NCBI GenBank assembly: GCA_001687465.1
Contig: LVLI01000080.1
Coordinates: 124,001-188,000 of the forward strand
DNA: 64,000 nucleotides
Origin: Halocafeteria seosinensis
Taxonomy: Eukaryota > Sar > Bigyra > Bicosoecida
Direction of reading: 5' to 3'
Both the position numbers and the translations under genes were made by a program. This document shows, piece after piece, positions 9,289 to 19,174 of this stretch. The notes below the pieces were generated by a model that ran no database searches, was not told the DNA's origin, and saw only the letters and a list, made by a program, of their open reading frames with translations. Positions within the stretch are counted from its first letter, which is position 1. The number at the start of each line of letters is the position of its first letter.

Positions 9289-11362
9289 ATGAATTCGACA
9301 AATGCAAACATGTCAGCAGAGGCACCTAGTGCTGCCCACGTAACTTCGAATGGTTCTGGAGACACTGAGCAGGAGAAAGGGAGGAACATAACGAATGGGG
9401 CAGTTCACGATCTTCCTCAAAGCAAGAATGTTGGTTTGCTTGGGAGTGCAAGGCCTACTAGCGCCAGTAGTAGTCACTCCACCAGTGCCAGCAAACGGTC
9501 CCTCCGGACTGTTAATGATTCCGACAGTCTTTGGCGAAATCCTCAACGGAATCAACATGTACAGAACTGGGCAACCAGTAGAAATAGATCACAGTCTCAT
9601 TCGTCTGTGGAAAATCAACACTATGGAGGAGTGGGAGCTCATATGAGAAATGCTTACTCCAATCAATTTGCTCAAGCAAATCAGGTTCAAATAGGACCTA
9701 ATACTACGATTGCTTGGCTCCCAATCGATGATTCGGTCTTCGAATACCAGCAAACCCTGTTTGACAGGTAAGTTGCGTCAGAGCCCCTTTCTTTTTGGCC
9801 GCAGCTGTCTAATGTTTTGATTCCACAGTTTCACGAGGGAATTGGTGGATTATGTACGTTATACACGAGATCTAAGCAGGCAGTCGAGACTTCGCATACA
9901 GAAGACTGTCGCCAAACTGCGTACTGTTACGACAAAAATTTACCCCCATGCCCAACTTGGAGTTTTTGGATCACTATCCACTGGCTTTTATCTACCGAAC
10001 AGTGACATAGATCTTGTGCTCCAGGTGCGTTTTGCATTCGCCTCATTATATGGTTTGTATGAACTGTGTATAATTGTTTGCCGTTTGTTAACACAGGGTG
10101 ATTTCTCGGTCTCATTCAATCCCACGACTGGTGAGAAACAGAGCTCTCCAGTTACTCCTTCAGACTTCGATGTTCTTTATACTTTGAGCGAGCAATTGAG
10201 GAAGGTAGACTGGATTGTTCACGTTAATTTTATCGACACGGCCAAAGTTCCTGTGCTGAAGTTAAAGACAACGGACTACCAGCGTATCGATATCACCTCT
10301 AGGGGCCAAGAACAAGACCACAGTGGTGAGGCAGCGAGGTAGGTGTAATTGCACGAGTTTGGTAATTTTGCAGTGAAAAAGAGTGTCATTGGGCCTCGTT
10401 TATGCAGGGATATGTTCCGTGAATTCTCCCAAAAAATGCCCGAGCTTTTGCCCATGACGCTGGCACTGAAGCAGTTCTTACGGGAGCAGGGTCTCAACCA
10501 TCCGTACAAAGGAGGACTCTCTAGCTACAGTTTGACTCTATTGATCATTGCATTCTTGCAAATGATGTATCATCAATGTCGGAAGCCTCCTGTCAACGTA
10601 GAGATAGACGGATGGAAGGAGCGATTAAAAGAGGAGCGATTGTCTCGGCTNCGAAAGTTGAACGAGCGACCTCCCGCACCGCCTCTATCGCGGAAGACAC
10701 CACCGGAAACACCGCAGGACGAACCAGAGAAAGCCAAGGAAGATGACGAGAACGATAGCCGGGGCATTCTAACTGTCGATCCTGCTTTTGATGAGAACTT
10801 TCCCTCTTACTCCAACAGTTACCCAACAGCCCCTCAAAAGGGGTGCGGTTGTTCGTTGGGCTTCTTGCTGTTCCGGTTTCTAGAATTTTATGGCGCTTGC
10901 TTTGATTATCAGCATTTTGGACTGTCGGTGCGATGTGGTGGTTACTTTTTCCCGTTACAACCGGTCCCAGTTCAGGGGCAGCAGGGTCCACAGCCAACAG
11001 GAGTAGATCAAGGGAATTTCGGGGCAACTGCCCAAGGTGGGCAGAATAATGGTGTCCAGTCTACCTCTCCTCCCAGATTTGCCACATATCAAAGTATCAC
11101 CATCGAGGATCCTTTGTTTCCTGGTAGAAATGCTGCAGCAGCGTCGTATGCATTTGCAAGTATCGCCAGTGCATTTGAAAGCGCATTCTTCTCTTTAGCA
11201 TGTTTCCGACCGACGCGATTCCAGCCAACGCTTTTGTCGTGCTTGCTCCACAAAGAAGGGTTCACAGATGTGGAGGCTGAAATGCAGGCTATACAGAAAC
11301 AACAAGGAGAACATAAAGGTTCGCATTCTACCGCTCAAACAGTGAATAGTGAAGCCTCATAG
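9289..11362 (+). CDS. TRF4/PAPD5-type non-canonical poly(A) polymerase
   Basis: Adds short poly(A) tails to nuclear RNAs to feed the exosome (TRAMP-like role). Exons are 9289-9767, 9829-10024, 10097-10325 and 10374-11362, with introns of 48-72 nt. Splicing is supported because only this joining keeps the nucleotidyltransferase domain in frame. About 160 disordered residues precede the core. GVFGSLSTGFYLPNSDIDLV holds the G-S and D-x-D motif of polymerase-beta-type transferases. The poly(A) polymerase-associated domain follows: LALKQFLREQGLNHPYKGGL, then LGFLLFRFLEFYGACFDY, and IEDPLFPGRNAAAASYAF as the usual nucleotide-recognition segment. A low-complexity insert (about KLNERPPAPPLSRKTPPETP) lies inside the PAP-associated domain, and an ambiguous base is at 10651. 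The ATG at 9289 was chosen as the first in frame. Confidence 0.85.
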
Positions 11363-11843
11363 CAAAACGGGAGAGCGTGTTACCTTATAGAATTTTTGCT
11401 CACATTCCAGAAGTGGTGGATAGGCAGAATCTGGCTGCCAGACGATGCTTTGGTAATTGACGCAGGGCGTCACTGTGAGCGTTGATGGACTAGACGCCTT
11501 CCCAAGTAGACATTTCATTTCTGCTGCCGAGCTAGCTAGGTATAACTGTGCGCCTTGGTATCGCCTGAGATAAAATTACTACTGGTATACATACTCGTAT
11601 ACCCTCCGCTTTCGGACCCTGTAGTTACACTTCCCCTGGTTTCACAGTATTGTTGCATTTCCTCCTGCTGTATACGAATCCCATGCGTATATACATTATA
11701 TCAATGTGCTGGTGCTGAACATACGATCTTGCTCTTCACGGTGTGGGTAATGATTTAATCATTAGTTCCAATTTTGTGACGTAGATGACACATGGAAGGT
11801 ATCTACAGGGCTTTATAGCTTGTTCCCGGAGCTCTACAGCACG
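11363..11843. other. intergenic, 481 bp
   Basis: Separates two plus-strand genes and should hold the 3' end of the polymerase gene and the promoter of the CBS-PTC7 gene. It contains AT-rich stretches such as ggtatacatactcgtatacc but no ORF with family resemblance. Confidence 0.4.
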
Positions 11844-13924
11844 ATGAGAGCCACTCGCCCGCGGTTATCGAAGTATGCGGGTCTGAATAAGACCACATTC
11901 CTGCTGGTAACCCGACGAAATGGCAAAAAATTGGGGTGCAGAGGACTTATAACCGCGGCTCAGCTGCAGCTTCAAGGCCCTCCTCTGTTCAACTCCTGTA
12001 CGCTACAGAGATACCCTTTACAGAGGGGAAGGCGGTTCCCCGTTCCTCGAGGATCTTGTCTAGGTGTGCGGCAAATGTCGAGCCTCACGGCGAAAGATGT
12101 GCTACGAATGAAAGGGCTACGCGCGTCCCACTACCTCTTGCAATCCAACGCCTCCGTAGCCGAAGCCATTTCCCACTTGGTGGAAGGCCGGATAGGAAGT
12201 GTGATTATTGTCCAAGGGGAACGAATTGTGGGAATGCTGGTACGTACAGCGAGGATTAAATATGTCGATAATGGTCAGCAACGTGTTGTATTGGTTGCTC
12301 GACAGACGGCTCGAGACTTACTGCGAGTTCTCAACCATGCGGCCACGCATACAGAGGGTCTGGCCAAAGAGGTGGGTGCGATAATGACCCCAGCCAAGAA
12401 AATTGTTCACGTGAACTCAAATGATGGTAAGCACATTTACGCTATCGCACAGCTGAGGTTCCTCACCTCGTTTCAATTCCCGTTTTGTTTCCAGACATAG
12501 AATTATGCTCGCGGATTATGACTGAGATGAAAGTGCGCAATCTACCGATTCTAGATGATGGGTATGTGCTAAAAGCCTTGTCGCTTCAAACATTCAGAAT
12601 TGTTTGGACCCTCTTCTTTCTCTTCTTCAGGAAACTCCAAGGAGTGATAACGCTCAAAGATGTGGTGGATATATTGAATGCTGAGGAGGTGGGAGGGAAG
12701 TCAAATTACGTGCGCAACATTCTGAACAGAAGAGGTATTGCTGGGCAAAAAATCCTTGATGATGAGGAAGTGGATAAAGCTATCGCAGCGAGCGCCTCTG
12801 AAAAGCTGTCTTTGGAAACGGGTGCCTTCGCTCTACCTGCTCCCGGTAAAGAAGAATCAGAGGACTCTTACTTCGTTACTCATTTACGCTGGCCTCATAT
12901 TCATAATGAATACGTCTCATATTTTGGTGTAGCCGACGGAGTAGGCTCGTGGAGAGCGTATGATGTCGATCCGACTGCGTACCCACATAGACTGTTAGCG
13001 TGTGCGACACAGGCAGTTCAGTCAATGGCCGGGAAAACATCTCATGTAAGTGTAATACTTTTTACACGTTTGAAAGCGTGTATGCTTCATGCAGTGGACG
13101 CTATGACTACAGCCTCCCACTCCTTGGACGATTTTGACCGAGGCGTGGAAACGTGTAACCGAGGAGCGAGTGGTTGGTTCTTGCACGGCATCAATAGCAA
13201 CGTTGGATCACGGTCAAAGTACGTAGTGTTGATTGACCATAAGAAGGCTTCTGCAATCCACATTGTGAGAACCTACTTTACGTTGAACTCAGACCAAATT
13301 GCTTTGGCCAACATCGGAGACTCAGGAATGCTACTGATAAGAGAAACTCATGTGGATAGAGTAGGTTCTTTACTCCGAGGCGGGGTGAGGCAAGGACTAC
13401 GGGGTGGGCTTCGTGTTAGCTTTAGGAGCACCCAGCAACTTCATGCATTCAACCAACCATTCCAATTAGGATTTCTCCCGGGAGACGATGCAGAGATTTC
13501 ACTCGATAATTGGCCTGAGGATGCAACAGCAGAAGCGTCTCCAGCATTGTCTGCTTTCGAAACACCGAGAGATGCTGATATAATACGTTTTCCCGTTATT
13601 CCTGGGGATATCATCGTGCTAGCTACTGATGGCCTCTTTGACAACGTGGATGAGACTGAAATCCTGGATATCACACAGAAATGGATGGACAAGCAGGGTA
13701 GGGACAAAACCTCCGCCGCTGTGGAATCGGGTGACTCACCGCAGCTGAACGATTTGGCTAAACAGCTGGTCGGCCATGCTTACGAATTGTCAATGGACAC
13801 CACTCGGGATAGTCCGTTTGCAGTTCTTGCAAAGGAAAACGACATCAACTGGACACAGGGTGGAAGAATGGACGATATCACTGTTGTTTGTGCGCGTGTT
13901 CATAAGTTCCAGGAGGCTACGTGA
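11844..13924 (+). CDS. CBS-domain protein fused to a PTC7-type PP2C phosphatase
   Basis: Exons start 11844-12426, 12495-12561, then 12631 onward. The N-terminus is basic and hydroxylated (MRATRPRLSKYAGLNKTTFL), likely a mitochondrial presequence. A pair of CBS motifs follows: NASVAEAISHLVEGRIGSVI, then MTEMKVRNLPILDDG joined by splicing to KLQGVITLKDVVDILN. After about 50 linker residues comes a PTC7-type metal-dependent phosphatase. ESEDSYFV starts it, GVADGVGSWRAYDVDP is the PTC7 signature, then ANIGDSGMLLI, GDIIVLATDGLFDNVDE and GRMDDITVVCARV carry the metal-binding aspartates. CBS pairs normally sense adenine nucleotides, so nucleotide control of the phosphatase is inferred. Splicing between about 13045 and 13300 is uncertain: a canonical intron at 13046-13094 would break the frame, while the unspliced sequence stays open. 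Confidence 0.85.
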
Positions 13925-14060
13925 AACAAGGTTTAGCACACAGTATATTCTTCCTTTCGGCCAGGTGAGTACCCCCGCGTGTAGGGCTGCTGAATGGTTC
14001 AATACATTAATTCGGAGCATTATGACCCATTCCGCAAACCACACATGCTGCGTCAACTTT

Positions 14061-16483
14061 CTATCCATAGAATTCGTTGAAACTATACGTATGAGTTGCT
14101 TCATCTTCTGAGTCAAAGCTCCCTAGTTTGCAACCAAATTGCCCAGGAACAGACGTCTCAACGACCTCAGTCTTCCAAGTTGTATCGAAGTTCCGTTCGT
14201 TCTTCAGTTTAATAGAGGTACGAGCATTTTTCAGATCGTTCGCATCTTTGACATGAGCATAATTAGATTCTGCATCACCAAAAGCGCTTTTCCACCAAGG
14301 AAAGCACTGCTGATAGTAGTAGCGGCAAAGCGTCTCTGACGGGTGGATCAGTTTTAACGGTTTTTTATGGCAGTCGACGGAAAGTTGTTCCGAGACACTG
14401 TCGTAGTTATTCTTGTCTACCAAAGTGCCTGTGATGGCAATGGTTGGGGTATCCAGATTCTCTGTCTGGTGCCAGTAGTCCCGGGGATAAAATAAGGCCT
14501 CGCCTTCTTCAGCCTGGAATCATGGAGTTCAACAACAACAGACTTAGAAAAAAGATGTCATTGATCTAGCGCCTTGGTTGCTCAGACCACGTACGATGTC
14601 AAAATAACAAGAAGCGTTTCGGACCCATGGGCGCTCTTCATAGTCGGGCGCGAACATGTTGGTCTCCTCGTTACCGGGGGTACCAACATACTGATTTTCC
14701 GATGGAGCACAGATATGCCACAGTTTTCTTCCGCGTAGCTGAAACTGGAATGAAGATGTGCGAAGGGTATCGCTGAGAGCAAGAAAACGAAAGCGTATAT
14801 ACAAATGATAAAAGCCAAAAAACCAGTAGAGTCTGCGCTTACATATGGTTAAACATTCCAGCACCCTTGTCACCAATAAGAACCATGCGCCAGTGTGTCG
14901 TTAACAAAAACTCGTTGCGAAGAGAATCAGAAGGGAGACACCCTCTCAGCCAGGGTTCATCTGACTCAAAAAAGAAAGGCAGTTCTCCCAAGTCTTCCTT
15001 GATTCGTTGCCAATCGTTCCACTTGATATTCTGTACAAATGCAACGCAAGGTATGTGGTAATAAATCAGGAAACGCTCTTCCTAAAAATACATAACGCAC
15101 CCATTGGATATACCGTCCTTCGCGATGCTGAGGAAGGGGGAAAGAAGCCTTTTCGGGATGAAACAGACTATGTAACGCTTCCGGGAGTTTTATCAGGTAT
15201 GGATGAGTACTGCGAGCAGACGAATGAGTAGCACTCAATAATATGGAGCACTCGACAGCTCTTAGGCACCAAACTTACCCTTGCACGTCCATGTTCTGGG
15301 AGTAAAAGTCAACGATACTGTCAGGGAACTTTGCCGCCAGATATTTCGGCGTCCACTTTTTCCTTGTATCCCACTTGTTTACTAGGCCTGTCAAGATGAA
15401 CGGCTTCTTCCCTTCAGCATATATCCTGTTTTCTGGAAGATAGAGACGATCTACAGGGACACGGGGCATACTGCGTATATTATGTTCTATCCTCACATCG
15501 GCCCGTCCAAACCTAGTGGACGTTTTCTCTTTGTCGTCCCTGTTGTCCCGAGAGTCGGATCTGCGATGTTGCTCTGGCTCAACATTCCATTCGTCATCCA
15601 CGCTCGCGTCCATATTCTCCTGCGGATCCTGCCGCTCTTCTTGACTTTGATCACGTTGACTAGACTTCTTTGCTCCTTTACGTTGTAGTTTCCTCGGGTT
15701 TTTTTCACGCTCTTCTCGTTCCTCTTCCATTTGTTTCCGTATTTTTGTTTTCTCGTCACGGGATAGAGTAGACAGGAAAGGGAAACCCAGTTTAACAAAT
15801 TCTACGTCAGCATTCAAGTCCATAAAGGGACAAAGCGTTTTGAAATTTTCTACTGCGTCCTCATTCTTTGAGTCACTCTTCAAGACATAAGCGAATGTAT
15901 CGTAGGATTCCTTCAGCATCCCAAGACGCATGTAGGTAACCCCCAAATTATTGAATACACTAAGCGCTTTGGGATCTAGTTCCGTGATAGCTTTGAATTC
16001 CTCCAGTGCCGCTTCCAAGCGACCTTCTTTGGCTACCTCTATAGCTGCTATGTTGCGGCGATCTACTTCGTCGGGACTGATTTGGGTATCGGATCCTTCT
16101 TCACCTTCATTTCCGTTGCCAAAGCCGAAGCCCTCGCCGGCATTTTCCTCCTGCTCATCGAAGGGGCTGGATTCTCCTCGTCTTCGTCTTCGAGGGCGGT
16201 GGCCCCTGCCATCTCCTGCAGGAGGAGGCTCTTGTTTTTCTTGTTTTTCTTCTTCATTCAACTCTTCCTGAAGTTCATTTAAGATATCATCCATTCCCGT
16301 TTTATCCGTACCATCTGCTGTAGCAGTTGTACTAGAGCGCTGCCGTCGTTTCAGAGTTCGAGCAGCATCTACCCCTACTCCTAACTTATGCTCACTCCCT
16401 GACAGGAGTAATACTGCTACGGAAACGACAGCTGCCACCACAATCCACCGATATGAGGGTTGCCGTACTCTTGCCAATTCCAT
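14061..16483 (-). CDS. membrane-anchored TPR and JmjC-domain hydroxylase
   Basis: First exon is 16483-15279, with four further short exons down to the TAG at 14061. The ATG at 16483 precedes a single hydrophobic helix (YRWIVVAAVVSVAVLLLSG), a signal anchor. An acidic and Lys/Arg-rich linker follows, then two TPR-like units (about 140-215, for example AIEVAKEGRLEAALEEF and LSVFNNLGVTYMRLGMLKES). The C-terminal half is a JmjC domain of the factor-inhibiting-HIF/cupin-8 group. PWLRGCLPSDSLRNEFL leads to GMFNH joined by splicing to DTLRTSSFQFQL, giving the iron-binding H-x-D. GEALFYPRDYWHQTENL provides the distal histidine. It probably hydroxylates a protein in the secretory pathway; the substrate is unknown. 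It ends tail to tail with the phosphatase gene. Confidence 0.85.
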
Positions 16484-16798
16484 GGTCTCTCGGTTGCTTC
16501 TCTCGATGCAATGCACCACTGTGCACCAGACACACAGATGCGGGAGTAGCAAGCAAGGGAGATGTAAGGACCTGATACGACTGTACCGACAGGACCAAAC
16601 AAGGGCACCTTATGTTTGCTTCCTCGGAAGCGTACTACTCGTAGCATGAGAAATAAAGTCCAACATTTGTTTGACGTGTTGCAACTTCAACCTTTCCATG
16701 GACCATCGCTCGTCAGCATACTATATAGAAGCTACAAGGTATAGTCCGTGTACGGAATGTCCCCGAGCTCATTGTAGTGTTGACTGGGACGAACAATC
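16484..16798. promoter_or_regulatory. shared divergent promoter region, 315 bp
   Basis: Lies between the start codons of the JmjC gene (minus) and the CFAP20-like gene (plus), so both promoters must sit here or overlap it. No TATA box or distinct motif stands out. Confidence 0.45.
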
Positions 16799-17589
16799 AT
16801 GCAGCAGCAATCTATTCCATCCTCGGCGGGGAGTGCTACACAGCCTTATCCTTCGTCTTCGCACTCTCAACAGCCACCTCGACATCCTGAAGAAGGGACC
16901 AAAACGCTCTCCCATAGCGCATTACAAACTCATACAGGGAATCAGGAAAAAGATGTAGTCCCCGTACTCCCTCCAGATGGGAGTACCGCATTTGATATGT
17001 GCAATCCGGTTGTGCAAGCTGCACAAGGTAAGCTCTGCTGAAGCTTCACAAGCGTTAAGTTCTTGGAATGACGTTGTTATGCCGCCACAATGCAGAAGCG
17101 GAAGAGCTTACCAACAGTACCATAGCTAAGATGCATCCAAATAAATTTTCAGCGTTCGTGGATATTGCCTACGACGAGGATCTGGAATTTGAAGCAGTGG
17201 ACGTGTTGGGAAAGGATGCCAAATTGAAACTATCAACGAAATGCACGTTACCGTATCTCGTACTGCAGATCAACGATTTGGATAAGTTTTGCTCCATTGA
17301 ACTGACGCTGGTGGATACCAAAAGGAGAATTAGGCGGATTACGATGAGCAACAAACAGACAACAACAAGGGTACAGGACGATGCGTGTAGCATGCCTCTT
17401 GTGCTAGTCAAAGGGTGGAATTATGTAAATTTAGATTTACCCGACATTTCAAAGCATGCATTCGGAGTAGATCACAAATATTGCAAAAGTGTCATCATAC
17501 ATGGTAGTTTACGTGTCGGTAGAGTTTATTTTCAGAAGGAAGTGTTTGATGACTCGCAGCTACCCGAATTTCTTCGGGTTGCTCACTGA
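16799..17589 (+). CDS. CFAP20-family (DUF667) domain protein
   Basis: Two exons, 16799-17027 and 17096-17589, give 240 residues. The first 75 residues are Gln/Ser/Pro-rich and disordered. From about residue 90 the protein follows CFAP20, the small conserved axonemal and nuclear protein: YLVLQINDLDKFCSIELTLV, then RRIRRITMSNKQTTTRV, CSMPLVLVKGWNYVNLDLPD and VGRVYFQKEVFDDSQLPEFL. These match the CFAP20 order, including the S-N-x-Q-[ST]-T-T-R-V core and the R-V-Y-F motif. It lacks the usual N-terminal start of canonical CFAP20, so it is a divergent paralogue. CFAP20 is an inner-junction doublet microtubule protein and also associates with splicing in plants; which role applies here is unknown. 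Confidence 0.8.
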
Positions 17590-17679
17590 ACTATGAATGC
17601 ACAGCCATTGGGAAGAGAACTATTATCCGTCTGCGTTTTCAAGACCACAATAATTTCTTTTTCGCTGTTTAACCGAGCT

Positions 17680-18892
17680 TCACTTTACATCTTTGTTAGG
17701 TTCTTCGAGTGTAGCACTATGACTGCTGCGGAATTCCGGTTTCAAAATGTATTTGCCACGGTTCGGCCCAGCTTGCACATATTCGCAATACCGTGACATA
17801 TCTTCTCTGATTTTAGCCTGCAATATCAAGTGACATTCCAACAAGTGCTAAGAAAATAGAAACATTGATCAACATCGTACCTCCGAGAACCTGCGAGATA
17901 ACGCTGCAAGCAGATTCTTCCTACTCCAAGCTGCCGCTTCCTCATATAGCGACAACAGAGTTGCATCGTCTCGTGGTGTAACACTGGGTTCCTCTTTCTG
18001 TGTTTCGAAGGGGTCCTTCGAAGCCTTCCAAATGGATTCTTGGTTTACGGCCTGTGGGATCTCTCTATCGCGTAAGACTCCCGTCTCGGGCCTGCTCAAA
18101 GAGAAACAAAGAGATGGTCTTTGGGACCCTCAAATAACCCGGGCTCTTTAATGCTCAACACTTACCTATTCTTCTCTGCTTCTTTCCTTCTCCGTTTGTT
18201 CTCCTGGGAATAGGCTTTGTAACAAGGATCTTTGGGGTCAGGTACTGCGGTCCCGCTTTTCGTCGCCACTCCTTCCATTAGTCCTGTTGCTAGCAGGAAC
18301 ATGAGTTAGTTTGCGTGTGTAGCGTTTCCCAAAACCACACACTTACCACCTCCTTCATTTGATAGTGTAATGACTCGATGGCCTTGGGGAGGACCGAGAT
18401 TTATCTTAAACTTCTCTGGAGTAACTTGGCGGGCTTGATCGCCGAGCTGACTCTTGTCAACATGTATCGTATGCTGCACGCTCTCGGTCAATTCCAAAGC
18501 GCTGAATTGCAGAATGTTCACAGGCAAGCCACACATAATACATACTGTCGTCCTTCCACTTGGGTCCTCTGTAATCTCCAGCGTTCCCAGCTGATCTAAA
18601 CCTGCTCGTTCGAGTGCTAAAAAATTCGAGGCAGTGTTGTACATACACCCGTCCTGTAGTCACTTACCATTCTGAGGGTCATGAAGGCCCCACGAAGAGC
18701 ATAAAACATCCTGCATAATCAATTTTTCAGGCGCGTTCCAATCCACATTTCAGTCAAACCACAGGAGGAAGGACATACAGGTAACTTCACGAGCCACATT
18801 TCCTTCTCTGCATTATCTGTGTGTAGCTGGCCGCGTCGTTTTACTCCAACTCTCTCCTGGTTGCTGGGCACATTACCACCGCTTGCGCTCAT
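17680..18892 (-). CDS. GTF2F2: transcription initiation factor TFIIF, beta subunit
   Basis: Six small exons read from the ATG at 18892 to the TGA at 17680. MWLVKLP, joined by a 68-nt intron to DVLCSSWGLHDPQN and then to ALERAGLDQLGTLEITEDPS, matches the dimerisation domain start of RAP30 (WLVKVPKYLSQQW, then VGKLRI). The next part, GLMEGVATKSGTAVPDPKDP followed by YKAYSQENKRRRKEAE, corresponds to the conserved linker (LEGIVVQRAECRP, then YMRLKR). The last exons hold the winged helix: LLSLYEEAAAWSRKNLLAAL, ending GKYILKPEFR, equivalent to WELKPEYR of RAP30. It would act with TFIIF-alpha on RNA polymerase II. Sequence drift is large, but order and landmarks agree throughout. Confidence rests on motifs at both ends. 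Confidence 0.8.
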
Positions 18893-19174
18893 TGTTGGCT
18901 TACACTATAATAGTACAGCCGAATATCTGTTTAATAATGATTGCAATTTATATATTTTTGCTATTATGGTACGAAAGCGTCAATAACAGCGCGTTCTAGC
19001 CGCGTACGCTACTCACGTCTACGATGACTGAGGAAGTGTGGTGGATCGAAATGTGAAGCAAATATGCTGCTAAAAGATTCAGGGCGAACACGATGTACCG
19101 GTATGCTTCAGAGCATTGAAGCATAACTATTTACGTTATGTCTCTCACGGGATACTCCTTAATTTTCGTATGCG

